From: Maricaulis sp034659015
GTDB lineage: Bacteria > Pseudomonadota > Alphaproteobacteria > Caulobacterales > Maricaulaceae
NCBI GenBank assembly: GCA_034659015.1
Contig: JAYEGL010000001.1
Location: forward strand, 124,001 to 188,000
Length of the DNA: 64,000 nt
Direction of reading: 5' to 3'
Numbering within the stretch: the first letter of the stretch is position 1; every line of letters starts with the position of its first letter. The notes beneath the pieces were generated by a model. It saw only the letters and a program-made list of their open reading frames with translations. It was not told where the DNA came from and made no database searches. Shown piece by piece: positions 52,907-61,416 of this stretch. The position numbers were made by a program, and so were the translations under genes.

Positions 52907-53896
52907 TCATTCCGCCGGCAGCGGCATCGGCTCGATGCCCAGCGTGCGGAACAGGTCGAAATCCTCGCGCTCTTCCGGGTTCGGCGTGGTCAGCAATTCC
53001 TCGCCGACGAAGATCGAATTGGCGCCTGCCAGGAAGCACAGCGCCTGGAGTTCCTGGCTCATGCCCTCGCGGCCGGCGGACAGGCGGACCATGGATTTCG
53101 GCATCAGGATGCGCGCCGTGGCGATGGTGCGCACGAAGTCGATCCCGTCCAGCGGCTCGGAATCCCCCAGCGGCGTGTTGGCCACGCCGACGAGATGGTT
53201 GATCGGCACGCTTTCCGGATGCGGCTCCATCGAGGCGAGCTCGGTGAGCAGGCCGATGCGCGCGCTCTCGTCCTCGCCCATGCCGACAATCCCGCCGGTG
53301 CACACATGAATGCCCGCGCCGCGCACGCGGGCCAGCGTGTCCAGCCGGTCCTGGTAGGTACGCGTCGAGATCACCCGGCCGTAATCCTCCGGCGCGGTGT
53401 CGAGATTGTGATTGTAGTAGTCCAGTCCGGCCTCGCGCAGGCGTTCCGCCTGGCCGTCGTCCAGCATGCCGAGCGTGACACAGGTCTCCATGCCCAGCGC
53501 CTTCACGCCGGAAATCATGTCGCAGACCTTCTCCTCGTCGCGCGGCTTCAGCTCGCGCCAGGCGGCGCCCATGCAGAAACGCGTCGCGCCGCCCTCGCGG
53601 GCCTTCTTCGCGGCCTCGAGCACCGCGTCCAGCGGCATCAGCTTGGACGCCTTCAGACCGGTGTCGAAATGGGCGGACTGGTTGCAGTAGCCGCAATCCT
53701 CGGCACAGCCGCCGGTCTTGATGGACAGAAGCTGGCTGGTTTGCACCCGGTTGGCGTCATGGCACTTTCTGTGCACGGACTGCGCGGCAAAGATGAGATC
53801 GGCGAAGGGCGCGCGATAGATCTGGGCTGCGTCTTCGCGCGTCCAGTCATTGCGCGGCTGTGACAGAAGGTCGATATCGCTCAGCATGTGGCTCAT
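52907..53896 (-). CDS. bioB: Biotin synthase
   Basis: Radical-SAM enzyme that inserts sulphur into dethiobiotin. It has 329 residues with the cluster-binding CAEDCGYC (C64, C68, C71), NHNLDTA, the substrate motif GGIVGMGE and NHLVGVANTPL. The ATG at 53896 gives MSHMLSDIDLL. The 70 codons open upstream are not conserved. No other bio gene is close. phhB follows 27 nt later and may share the transcript. Confidence 0.96.
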   Translation of the reverse strand: MSHMLSDIDLLSQPRNDWTREDAAQIYRAPFADLIFAAQSVHRKCHDANRVQTSQLLSIKTGGCAEDCGYCNQSAHFDTGLKASKLMPLDAVLEAAKKAREGGATRFCMGAAWRELKPRDEEKVCDMISGVKALGMETCVTLGMLDDGQAERLREAGLDYYNHNLDTAPEDYGRVISTRTYQDRLDTLARVRGAGIHVCTGGIVGMGEDESARIGLLTELASMEPHPESVPINHLVGVANTPLGDSEPLDGIDFVRTIATARILMPKSMVRLSAGREGMSQELQALCFLAGANSIFVGEELLTTPNPEEREDFDLFRTLGIEPMPLPAE

Positions 53897-53957
53897 GGAA
53901 GGTCTGTCCCGGAAAATGACAACGGACCCTAGAAACACAGGCGCGCCGCGTCCAGAC

Positions 53958-54323
53958 ATGACACTGCGCTGGGCGGCCCGCATCGTGCTTTTCGTCGCGG
54001 CGGTCGTCATCGCCGACCTGGCCCTGCAACCCGGGCTGAACCTGCCCGGTCCCATGCTGGGCTCGGACAAGCTGGAGCATGCGCTGGCCTTCCTCGTCCT
54101 GGCCATTCTCGCGCGTGTCGGCTGGCCGGGTCTTCCTGCCTGGATCGCGGCCCTCCTCCTGATGGCCTACGGATTGGGAATCGAGGCCATGCAGGGCGCG
54201 CAGGATGCCGGGCGGACCGCCTCTCTCGCGGATCTCGCCGCCGACGGCATCGGCGTCGCAGCCGGGCTGGGCCTGGTGAGGCTGGTCCGCGGCCGCGCGG
54301 CCGGCGACAGCCCCGCCGAATAG
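53958..54323 (+). CDS. VanZ-like membrane protein
   Basis: A protein of about 121 residues with four hydrophobic helices and the VanZ block SDKLEHALAFLVLAILARVGWP followed by GIEAMQG...GRTASLADLAADGIGVAAG. VanZ relatives have loosely defined roles in cell-envelope stress. An in-frame ATG at 53916 is the alternative start; the later one was chosen because it opens directly into the first helix. It diverges from bioB. Confidence 0.82.
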   Translation: MTLRWAARIVLFVAAVVIADLALQPGLNLPGPMLGSDKLEHALAFLVLAILARVGWPGLPAWIAALLLMAYGLGIEAMQGAQDAGRTASLADLAADGIGVAAGLGLVRLVRGRAAGDSPAE

Positions 54324-54340
54324 AAAAGGGGCCCGCCGAA

Positions 54341-54371
54341 CAGAAAAGGGCCCCGCCGGAACGGGGCCCTT
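54341..54371. terminator. Hairpin between VanZ-like and symporter genes
   Basis: Perfect 10-bp stem AAGGGCCCCG (54346-54355) / CGGGGCCCTT (54362-54371). On the minus strand it ends TTTTC, which suits termination of the alanine symporter transcript; on the plus strand it is followed by CCTGATTT. Confidence 0.75.
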
Positions 54372-54397
54372 CCTGATTTCTCCGGTCTGCCGGCCGG

Positions 54398-55933
54398 TCA
54401 GGCGTCCGGCTTGCCGTCCTCGCCGCGCCCGTCGGGCGAGGCTGCAGTGATCTCGTCGGCCGGGGTCTCGTCGGTCCCCCAGTCGTCGCCCGCCCAGTTC
54501 GGCGGCAGCTCACCGGTCTTGTCGAAACGCTTGGTCATCGAGATGACCACGCCGGACAGCAGCAGCAGCGCCGCCACGTTCGGCAGCAGCATCCAGGAAT
54601 TCGCCACGTCGCCGAAGCGCCACAGACCGTCCACATTGACGATCAGCGTGCCCACGAAGGCGATCACTACCCAGACATAGCGGAAGGGCTTGGCCGCCCA
54701 GTCGCCGAGAATGTAGGTCAGCGAGGTTTCCGCATAGTAGGACCAGCCGATGATGGTGGTGAAGGCAAACAGCGCCTGGGCCGCCAGGATCACCCATTCC
54801 CCGCCGGGCATGCCGAAAGAGAAGGCCGCCGTGGTGACGGCCGAGGCTTCCAGCTCGGTGGACATCCAGGCATAGGGCACGGTGCCGCCGGCACTGGGAT
54901 AGGCACCCTCCACGACGAGGATGACCAGCGCGGTCAGGGTGCAGATGATCAGCGTATCGATGAACACGCCCAGCATGGCGATCTCGCCCTGCTTGACCGG
55001 ATTCTTCGTCTGCGCGGCGGCATGCGCGATCGGGGCGGACCCCTGGCCGGCCTCGTTGGAGAACAGGCCGCGCGCCACGCCGGCACGGATCGCCGCAAGA
55101 ACGCCGTAGCCCGCCAGGCCGCCGGCGGCCTGGCCGAAGCCGAAGGCCTGGCCGAAGATCTGGCCGAAGGCGCCCGGGATGTGATCGAGATGGGTGATCA
55201 GCACGAAGATGGCGCAGAGCACATAGGCCACGGCCATCACCGGCACGATCTTGCCGGCCAGATTACCGATCGACTTGATGCCCCCGATGATCACCAGGAA
55301 GACCAGGGCCGACAGCACAATGCCGACCATCCAGTTCTGCAGTTCGAAACCGAGCGAGGTACCCGCTTCCAGCGCCGACTGGGTCACCGAATTGGCCTGG
55401 ATCATGCCGCCGGTCGCCAGGGCCGACAGCACGGTGCCGATGCAGAAGAGGAAGGCCAGCCAGCCCCATTTCTTGCCCAGGCCGTTCTTGATGTAATACA
55501 TCGGCCCGCCATGGAAATGGCCGTCCGGGTGGCGTTCCCGGAAGCGCACCGCGAGGCTTGATTCGGCGTAGGCCGCGGCCATGCCGAACAGTGCCGTGAC
55601 CCACATCCAGAAAATGGCCCCCGGACCGCCGAGCGTCAGCGCCGTGGCGACGCCGGCCAGGTTACCGGTTCCGACCTGGCCGGACAGGGCCGTGGACAGG
55701 GCGTTCCAGGGCGTGATTTCACCCTCGCCGGCGGACTTGCGGCCGCCCCACAACTCGCCGAAGGCCGGAAATACGCGGCGCAGCGGGCGGAAGCCCAGCG
55801 CCAGCATGAAGTAGAGCCCCGTCCCCAGAAGGGCGATCGTGATGATACCTACGGGCAGGATGCGCGTATCGCCCCAGGTCCCGCCCCAAAGGAAGTCACT
55901 GAATGTTGTGACTCCGTCGAAAAATACGTCCAT
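54398..55933 (-). CDS. Sodium:alanine symporter (AGCS family)
   Basis: An 11-helix amino-acid transporter of 511 residues: SGQVGTGNLAGVATALTLGGPGAIFWMWVTALFGMA (the AGCS signature), GGPMYYIKNGLG, ARGLFSNEAGQGSAP. It brings in alanine or glycine with Na+. The ATG at 55933 (MDVFFDG) has GGGGAG upstream and is preferred to the first ATG. An acidic C-terminal tail (about 480-511) is unlike the membrane part. It fits the local theme of peptide and amino-acid use. Confidence 0.95.
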   Translation of the reverse strand: MDVFFDGVTTFSDFLWGGTWGDTRILPVGIITIALLGTGLYFMLALGFRPLRRVFPAFGELWGGRKSAGEGEITPWNALSTALSGQVGTGNLAGVATALTLGGPGAIFWMWVTALFGMAAAYAESSLAVRFRERHPDGHFHGGPMYYIKNGLGKKWGWLAFLFCIGTVLSALATGGMIQANSVTQSALEAGTSLGFELQNWMVGIVLSALVFLVIIGGIKSIGNLAGKIVPVMAVAYVLCAIFVLITHLDHIPGAFGQIFGQAFGFGQAAGGLAGYGVLAAIRAGVARGLFSNEAGQGSAPIAHAAAQTKNPVKQGEIAMLGVFIDTLIICTLTALVILVVEGAYPSAGGTVPYAWMSTELEASAVTTAAFSFGMPGGEWVILAAQALFAFTTIIGWSYYAETSLTYILGDWAAKPFRYVWVVIAFVGTLIVNVDGLWRFGDVANSWMLLPNVAALLLLSGVVISMTKRFDKTGELPPNWAGDDWGTDETPADEITAASPDGRGEDGKPDA

Positions 55934-56028
55934 GACGCTCCCCGCAATCAGTTCGCCGGGCACCTTAGGGACTGCGGCCTTCTTTGGGGAGGTGTTTTAT
56001 GCAAAAGGTCGAAAAGGCGCGATGAAGC

Positions 56029-56199
56029 CTAGGGCGCGTAGCGCGGCAATCCGTTGCGCACCTCGATCGCGAAAACGCCCCACACCCAGACGTCGTCAGG
56101 CATGCCGGCCAGCACCGGGTCCACGCTGCACGGCCAGACCACCATGGCCGGTCCGAGCCCGCCGACCGGGAGTGGATGGCCGTCGAGCCGGATCGCCAG
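56029..56199 (-). pseudogene. C-terminal remnant of a molybdopterin-dependent oxidoreductase-like gene
   Basis: Directly after the TAG of the FemAB-like gene, and in the same frame, 56 codons read as LAIRLDGHPLPVGGLGPA, then DPVLAGMPDDVWVWGVFAIEVRNGLP and a stop. This matches the C-terminal end of small sulfite-oxidase-like molybdopterin proteins (DGxPLPVGGxGP...WVWGVFxIEVR). There is no start codon or upstream domain, so it is a 5'-truncated remnant. I assigned the family from memory of the motif. Confidence 0.55.
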
Positions 56200-57108
56200 C
56201 TAGAAGTAAGTGCCACTCAAAGTCACAACCCGGCCGCCCGTACCGATCTTGAACCGGGCGATGCCCGCGCCGGAAACCGTGTTCACGCCGCCCAGATCGA
56301 GCTGGCGCACGCCGCGGCCCTTCAGCATCTCCATGGCCGTCCACAGCAGGAGATTGTGAGCGCCGGACCGGCGGCCCGCCGCGTCGGCCCAGCCCATGTG
56401 GTAGGTCGCCGCGCAGCCGTGAACCAGGAAGAGCATGGCCGCGGTCTTGGTCCGGCCCTCGTCCGTGCGCAGGATGAGGACGCTCGACCGGTCGCCCCGG
56501 GCCTCGGCGAAGGCCGGAACAAGACGCGACGGTGCGGCGCGATAGCCGCGGGCCGCGCGCTGTCCCTCCTCGGTGTCCAGCAGCCAGCGATACTGGGCCG
56601 GCTTGTTACCGTTCTGATGCACCTTTAGGCCCGACTTTTCCGCCGCGTTGAGCCGGTTGCGCCATTTCTGATCCAGGCCGGCCCGGAGGGTTTCGGTGTC
56701 CTGCGTCAGATCGATCAGGACCGTGGAATAGCCGGTCATGACCCGGCTCATGCCGCGCATCCCGCTGGCATCGGTCTCGTCCGGCGTGATCAGGGTGATG
56801 CGCGGCCAGCCCAGGCCGAGACCGCGCTTGACGGCGCGAAAGGCAGCAGTCTTGCCGGCCGGATCGACGTCCTCCAGCCAGACCGGGCCGCGCGTGCACA
56901 GAGCCATGTTTACCACGCCGCCAACCCGGCGCGTGGTGAACTGGGCCAGCCCGGCCAGCGTGTTGCCGTCGAGAATGCCGACGCGCCGCACACCGGTCCC
57001 CAGCGACTGAAGGGCGGCGCCGTAGCTCCAGTCCTGCTGCAGGGCCGCGGGCCGGCTCGTCAGGGCGATGTCCCAGGTGATCCGGTCGATGTCGGGGTCG
57101 AGTCGCAT
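56200..57108 (-). CDS. FemAB-like GNAT acyltransferase
   Basis: A 302-residue GNAT of the FemAB/BioF2-like type: SYGAALQSLGTGVRRVGIL, FTTRRVGGVVNMALCTRGPVWL, LDQKWRNRLNAAEKSGLKVHQNG (the 'RN.L..AE..GL.V' block) and AHNLLLWTAMEMLKGRGVRQLDLGGVN. Alphaproteobacterial members are thought to transfer an acyl or amino-acyl group in the envelope; the substrate is unknown. The C-terminus is normal (IARFKIGTGGRVVTLSGTYF), so the following remnant is not part of it. Confidence 0.85.
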   Translation of the reverse strand: MRLDPDIDRITWDIALTSRPAALQQDWSYGAALQSLGTGVRRVGILDGNTLAGLAQFTTRRVGGVVNMALCTRGPVWLEDVDPAGKTAAFRAVKRGLGLGWPRITLITPDETDASGMRGMSRVMTGYSTVLIDLTQDTETLRAGLDQKWRNRLNAAEKSGLKVHQNGNKPAQYRWLLDTEEGQRAARGYRAAPSRLVPAFAEARGDRSSVLILRTDEGRTKTAAMLFLVHGCAATYHMGWADAAGRRSGAHNLLLWTAMEMLKGRGVRQLDLGGVNTVSGAGIARFKIGTGGRVVTLSGTYF

Positions 57109-57168
57109 GCAAAAAAGCGTTAGGGAATCAGGGTTAACAGGGATTGATCCGATCTGTGGAGACTGGCT

Positions 57169-57351
57169 GTGTTTGTGAAGAAAGCCCAGAGCGTGATGGG
57201 GTATCGTATCACGGAGCCCCGGCCGACCCTGATGGCGGTCTGGCTGGTCTTTCTCTATGTCGGCGTGCCCCTGCTGGTGATCACCGGCCTCCTGGATCTC
57301 GCCATGCAGATCGTCTTCGGCGTGTGCACCGGGCTTTGGTGCCTGGCCTGA
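57169..57351 (+). CDS. Small membrane protein
   Basis: 60 codons from GTG 57169 (GGAG 7 nt upstream), or 51 from the ATG at 57196. One or two hydrophobic helices (TLMAVWLVFLYVGVPLLVITGLLDLAMQIVFG). Codon use resembles its neighbours. No family recognised. It lies between divergent and convergent neighbours with its own space, which favours a real gene. Confidence 0.5.
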   Translation: MFVKKAQSVMGYRITEPRPTLMAVWLVFLYVGVPLLVITGLLDLAMQIVFGVCTGLWCLA

Positions 57352-57369
57352 GTCCGGCTTTCCGGCGGG

Positions 57370-57765
57370 TCAGTCGGCCGGTTTGCGCAATGTCATCGCA
57401 ACACGGGCAAGCCCAGCCAGCATGGCCAGTACAACGGCGCCCATCGACAGCCAGTTGGCCATCGACAGCGGGGCGAACAGCCAGGACAGGGCGTGTACGA
57501 GACCGCCGACGACCAGCGCCAGGCCGAAGAAACGCCGCGCGGCGCTCATGCCGGGGTGCGGTTCCGGCCGCGCGGCCTCGTCCGGCGCGCGCTTGCCCAT
57601 GGCATTGCCGAACAGGACCAGGATCGCACCGATCAGGGCCTGGACGAGGCGTTTATCCATATCGGTGTCGATCCAGCCCTGGCCGGATGCATAGGCGAGC
57701 GTCAGAGCGGCCAGGACGAGACCGGTCGCCAGTACGAGCGACCCCTTGACGGAACGGGTGATCAT
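57370..57765 (-). CDS. Membrane protein paired with the SdpR-type repressor
   Basis: A 131-residue protein with four hydrophobic helices (about 8-27, 39-56, 80-98, 102-123) and a short basic/acidic loop (about 58-76). No family recognised; it is shorter than SdpI immunity proteins. Its ATG overlaps the repressor stop by 4 nt, so the two are co-translated. The pairing recalls SdpR-SdpI, where a membrane protein controls the repressor, but homology to SdpI is not visible. Confidence 0.7.
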   Translation of the reverse strand: MITRSVKGSLVLATGLVLAALTLAYASGQGWIDTDMDKRLVQALIGAILVLFGNAMGKRAPDEAARPEPHPGMSAARRFFGLALVVGGLVHALSWLFAPLSMANWLSMGAVVLAMLAGLARVAMTLRKPAD

Positions 57766-58055
57766 TTTTCTTCCTCCTGAGGGGGCGACACGCCGTCGCC
57801 CAGGCCGAACACGCCCGCAAAACCCAGCAACGCTTCTTCGAGCACGGAAACATTGAGGTGGTAGATCACCGATTTGCCGTCCTTTTCCGCCGTGACAAGA
57901 CCCGCCTGCCGCAGCACGGCGAAGTGCGCCGACATGGTGGGTTTCGATACGGGGAAGGCCGCCGCCAGCTGGCCCGCGGATTGCGGGCCGGCCTTGAGCG
58001 CCTGGAGAACCTGGCGTCGGGTGGGATCGGCAAGAGCCTTGAAGACATCGTTCAT
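57762..58055 (-). CDS. ArsR/SdpR family transcriptional repressor
   Basis: A 97-residue winged-helix repressor: MNDVFKALADPTRRQVLQALKAGPQSAGQLAAAFPVSKPTMSAHFAVLRQAGLV. No metal-binding cysteines are present, so it belongs to the metal-independent SdpR/autorepressor group. An inverted repeat covers its own start codon, suggesting autorepression. It shares a transcript with the membrane protein that follows. Confidence 0.9.
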   Translation of the reverse strand: MNDVFKALADPTRRQVLQALKAGPQSAGQLAAAFPVSKPTMSAHFAVLRQAGLVTAEKDGKSVIYHLNVSVLEEALLGFAGVFGLGDGVSPPQEEEK

Positions 58056-58078
58056 GATTAGACGATTAGCTAATCATG
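58053..58078. promoter_or_regulatory. Candidate operator of the SdpR-type gene
   Basis: CATGATTAG (58053-58061) and CTAATCATG (58070-58078) are perfect inverted arms. Inside lies the 12-bp palindrome GATTAGCTAATC (58064-58075). The left arm includes the repressor's own ATG, so binding would block transcription or translation start. AT-rich in a GC-rich neighbourhood. Confidence 0.75.
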
Positions 58079-58103
58079 TAATTAATGTCAAATCGGCATG
58101 CCC

Positions 58104-58478
58104 TCAGGCGAAGCTGCCGTCCTCCATGTCGCCATCCCCGTCCGCATCGTCGGAGGAGCGGCGGCCACCCAGATCGTCGCCATCGGTATCGTCGCGCCGG
58201 CGGCGGCCGTCCTTGTGCTGGGCATAGCCGGTCAGGCCGACGCCCCAGTCCTTGTCGAACCCGTCCACGCCGCGATTGCGGAAACGCATTTTGGGACCGG
58301 GTTTGAGGATCCAGGCATAGGCCCACAGCGAAGCGATCGCGCTGACCGTGATCAGCCCAGCGGCGAAGCCGGCACCGACCGTGCCCTGGGGCTGAAGAAA
58401 GACGCCGAAGAACCAGGCGAGGAAAACGAAAAGCGGTGCAGCCACCGCAATGGCAAAGACTTTCCGGACCGAACGCAT
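58104..58478 (-). CDS. Membrane protein with acidic tail
   Basis: A 124-residue protein with two N-terminal helices (about 5-28 and 36-57) and a charged C-terminus (about 90-124) rich in Asp, Arg and Gly. No family recognised. The tail is low-complexity. The ATG has GGAGGTT upstream. Probably an inner-membrane protein of unknown role. Confidence 0.65.
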   Translation of the reverse strand: MRSVRKVFAIAVAAPLFVFLAWFFGVFLQPQGTVGAGFAAGLITVSAIASLWAYAWILKPGPKMRFRNRGVDGFDKDWGVGLTGYAQHKDGRRRRDDTDGDDLGGRRSSDDADGDGDMEDGSFA

Positions 58479-58598
58479 GGCAACCTCCCAACGGGCCTCG
58501 TCTTTTCGGACCCGGGTTCACACTGCGCGACAATCATGCCGGAAAAGGGGCAGGCCGGACGGGACCGGGGCCGCCCACGTCCCCCCGACCGGTGCGTC

Positions 58599-59558
58599 TC
58601 AGGCCGGTTCGCGATTGTAGGTGAGGGCCAGGAAGACATCCTCGAGATCGGCTTCCTCGGTGCGCAGATCGTCGATCCGGGCGCCCGAAGCGCGGAATTT
58701 CTCGATCATCTCGGCGACCGACTGTTCGCCGTACCGGTAGGTGATGGCCAGCGCGCCGTCCTCGCGGATTTCGGCGTCGTAGTCGGCCAGTTCGGCGGGC
58801 ACCGCCGTCAGCGGCTCGACCGGATCGATGACCAGCGTCTTGGAATCCATGCGCTTGAGCAGGGTCTCCTTGGGTTCGCAGGCGATCACCTCGCCCTGGT
58901 CGATAATGGCGATCTCGTCGCACAGCTCCTGGGCTTCCTCCAGGTAGTGCGTGGTCAGCACGATCGTGGTGCCCCGCGCATGCAGTTCGCGCACATAGGC
59001 CCACAGCTGGCGGCGCAGCTCGATGTCGACGCCGGCCGTCGGCTCGTCGAGCACCAGGACGGGCGGGGTGTGGACCATCGCCTTGGCCACGAGGAGGCGC
59101 CGCTTCATGCCGCCGGACAATTGCCGCACATAGGCGTCGCGCTTGTCGGACAGGCCCACCGCTTCCAGCAGTTCGTCCGTGCGCCGCTCTTCCTTGGGCA
59201 CGCCGTAGAAGCCCGCCATCAGCTCCAGCGTCTCGGCCGGCGTGAAGAAGACGTCCATGTTGATTTCCTGCGGCACCACGCCGATCGCGGCCCGCGCGCC
59301 GCGGCTGTCGCGATCGATATCGATGCCCCAGGTCTTCGCCGTGCCCGACGTCTTGTTCACCAGCCCGGCGAAGATGTTGATGAAGGTCGACTTGCCCGCC
59401 CCGTTGGGACCCAGCAGGCCGAAGATCGAGCCCCGCCGCACTTTCAGGTCCACCCCCTTCAGCGCCTCCTTGGGCGGCGCGTTCTTCGAGCCCGCATAGG
59501 TCTTGCGCAAACCGGTGGCTTCAAGGGCAAATTCGGGCAGGGAGGAACTGTCGGACAT
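58599..59558 (-). CDS. ABC transporter ATP-binding protein (ABC-2 type exporter)
   Basis: A 319-residue ATPase: Walker A LLGPNGAGKST (48-58), Q-loop GVVPQEINMDVFFTPAETLELMAGFYGVP, signature LSGGMKRRLLVAKA, Walker B VLVLDEPTAGVD and an H-loop (TTHYLEEA). It resembles NodI/CcmA-like ABC-2 exporters with a C-terminal regulatory domain (about 230-319). A permease gene would be expected beside it, but none is present in the window, so it is an orphan ATPase here. Confidence 0.92.
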   Translation of the reverse strand: MSDSSSLPEFALEATGLRKTYAGSKNAPPKEALKGVDLKVRRGSIFGLLGPNGAGKSTFINIFAGLVNKTSGTAKTWGIDIDRDSRGARAAIGVVPQEINMDVFFTPAETLELMAGFYGVPKEERRTDELLEAVGLSDKRDAYVRQLSGGMKRRLLVAKAMVHTPPVLVLDEPTAGVDIELRRQLWAYVRELHARGTTIVLTTHYLEEAQELCDEIAIIDQGEVIACEPKETLLKRMDSKTLVIDPVEPLTAVPAELADYDAEIREDGALAITYRYGEQSVAEMIEKFRASGARIDDLRTEEADLEDVFLALTYNREPA

Positions 59559-59649
59559 GTCGCCTCGGAATTGACGGAACGGGGCCAAGCGCCATAACTA
59601 GGCGTCATACCTAGGGATCGTCTTTCCGTCTGTCCATGAGGGCTTGTCA

Positions 59650-59847
59650 ATGGCCGACGCCAATAACGGTTTTCCGCCGCCGGAAATCATTGTCACCGAA
59701 GACCATCGCATCGCCTGCGACGGCGGCGGGGGCGCGCTGGGCCATCCCAAGGTCTATCTGGAAATGGGCGAGGACGACTTCGTGGAGTGCGGCTATTGCG
59801 ACCGCCGCTTCGTGAAGAAGGGCTCGCCGGAAGACCCGAACGCCTGA
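59650..59847 (+). CDS. CHCC zinc-finger protein (NDUFS6-like)
   Basis: A 65-residue protein with zinc ligands C23, H32, C47 and C50 (ACDGGGGALGHPKVYLE, ECGYCDRRF). This is the zf-CHCC domain of the mitochondrial complex I subunit NDUFS6, found in alphaproteobacteria next to other genes. In bacteria it may accompany respiratory complex I. The TTG at 59644 is an alternative start. The ATG was chosen. Confidence 0.88.
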   Translation: MADANNGFPPPEIIVTEDHRIACDGGGGALGHPKVYLEMGEDDFVECGYCDRRFVKKGSPEDPNA

Positions 59848-59898
59848 TCGGGCGAGGGAACCGCCCTACAGGGCCGCAAGACGACTGGGGAGGCGTCT

Positions 59899-61416
59899 TT
59901 GGGTCAATCCGCCAGCCAGCGCGCAGGCCTGGTCACCGGTCTTGTGCTGGCCATTGCCCTTCAATTCATACCCGTTCCGGACGGGTTGAGCCGTGAGGCC
60001 TGGCTGCTGGCCTCGCTGACCCTGCTGATGGCGAGCTGGTGGGCTACCGAGGCCATTCCGATCGCCGCCACGGCGCTGATCCCGATCGCGCTCTTTCCCC
60101 TTCTCGGCATCGCCTCGACCGGTGCCGCAACCGCGCCCTATGCCAGCCCCATCGTGATGCTGCTGCTCGGCGGCTTCATCGTCGCCCTGTCGATCGAGCG
60201 CTGGAATCTGCACACGCGCATCGCGCTCAATGTCGTGGTCCGCGCCGGCGGCAGGCCGGCCGCCCTGATCGGCGGTTTCATGGTCGCCTCGGCGCTGCTG
60301 TCGATGTGGATCTCCAACACCGCCACCACGCTGATGATGATCCCCATCGCGCTCAAGGTGGCCGAGGAGGTCGAGCGCGAGGGCGTCACCTCGAAGGCTT
60401 TCGCCCCGGCCCTCGCGCTGGGCGTGGCCTATGCGGCCTCGATCGGCGGCATGGCGACGCCCGTGGGCACGCCGACCAATCTCATCGGCATCGGCTTTCT
60501 GGAAAACGAGTTTTCCCGCTCCATCGACTTCGCGAGCTGGATGATGCTGGGCCTGCCTGCCGTGATCCTGATCGTGCCGGCGGCCTGGTTCGTGCTGACG
60601 CGCTGGGCCTTCGACCTGAAGGGCGGCGAGGAGAGCGAGGCGGCGCGCGACCTGGTGCGCGAGGAATTGCAGGGCCTTGGCCGGATGACCACGCCGGAAC
60701 GGCGGGTCGCCGTGCTGTTCGGCACCGTGGCCATCCTGTGGATGGGCCGCATCCTGCCGGGCGAGCTGATCGGACAACCCGGCCTGTCATGGGGCTGGAA
60801 TCCGCTGCTGGCCTGGGTCGGCGAGACGCTGGGTCTGCCGGTTTCGATCCAGCTGGGCAATACGCAGATCGCCGTGATGGGTGCGCTGGCGACCTTCCTC
60901 GTCCCGGCCGGCGGCAGCGGCGAAGGCCGGGGGAAGGCGCTGATGAACTGGGACGGGCTGGCACGCCTGCCCTGGAATGTCGTGATCCTGTTCGGCGGCG
61001 GCCTCTCCCTGGCGGCGGCGCTCAGCGATACCGGCCTGGCCGACTGGCTGGGCGCGCAGATGCAGTTCCTGGCCGATTTCCCGCTGCCAGTCCTGATCCT
61101 GGTGATCGTCGCGGTGGTGGTTTTCCTGACCGAGCTGACCTCCAATGTGGCGACCACCACGGCCTTCCTGCCGGTCCTCGGCGTGATTGCCGTTGAGGCC
61201 GGCGTGCCGCCGGAACAGCTGATCGCCCCGGTCGCGATCGCCGCCTCGACCGCCTTCATGCTGCCCGTGGCCACGGCGCCCAACGCCATCGTCTATGCCT
61301 CCGGCGCGGTGACCCAGGGCCAGATGATCAGGGCCGGCTTCCGCATCAACCTCTTCGCCATCGCAGCGATCACCCTGGTCGGCATCGTGGCGGGGATGAT
61401 GGGCTTCGGGAGTTAG
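59899..61416 (+). CDS. DASS family Na+/dicarboxylate-type symporter (SLC13)
   Basis: A 505-residue transporter with about 12 helices and the two SNT motifs (SNTATTLMMIPIALK and SNVATTTAFLPVLG) plus GGMATPVGTPTNLIGIG. It probably carries di- or tricarboxylates or sulfate with Na+. The start is TTG 59899 behind GGGGAGG (spacing 5), which decides the start. Its stop overlaps the ParE gene stop by 3-4 nt in convergent orientation. Confidence 0.93.
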   Translation: MGQSASQRAGLVTGLVLAIALQFIPVPDGLSREAWLLASLTLLMASWWATEAIPIAATALIPIALFPLLGIASTGAATAPYASPIVMLLLGGFIVALSIERWNLHTRIALNVVVRAGGRPAALIGGFMVASALLSMWISNTATTLMMIPIALKVAEEVEREGVTSKAFAPALALGVAYAASIGGMATPVGTPTNLIGIGFLENEFSRSIDFASWMMLGLPAVILIVPAAWFVLTRWAFDLKGGEESEAARDLVREELQGLGRMTTPERRVAVLFGTVAILWMGRILPGELIGQPGLSWGWNPLLAWVGETLGLPVSIQLGNTQIAVMGALATFLVPAGGSGEGRGKALMNWDGLARLPWNVVILFGGGLSLAAALSDTGLADWLGAQMQFLADFPLPVLILVIVAVVVFLTELTSNVATTTAFLPVLGVIAVEAGVPPEQLIAPVAIAASTAFMLPVATAPNAIVYASGAVTQGQMIRAGFRINLFAIAAITLVGIVAGMMGFGS

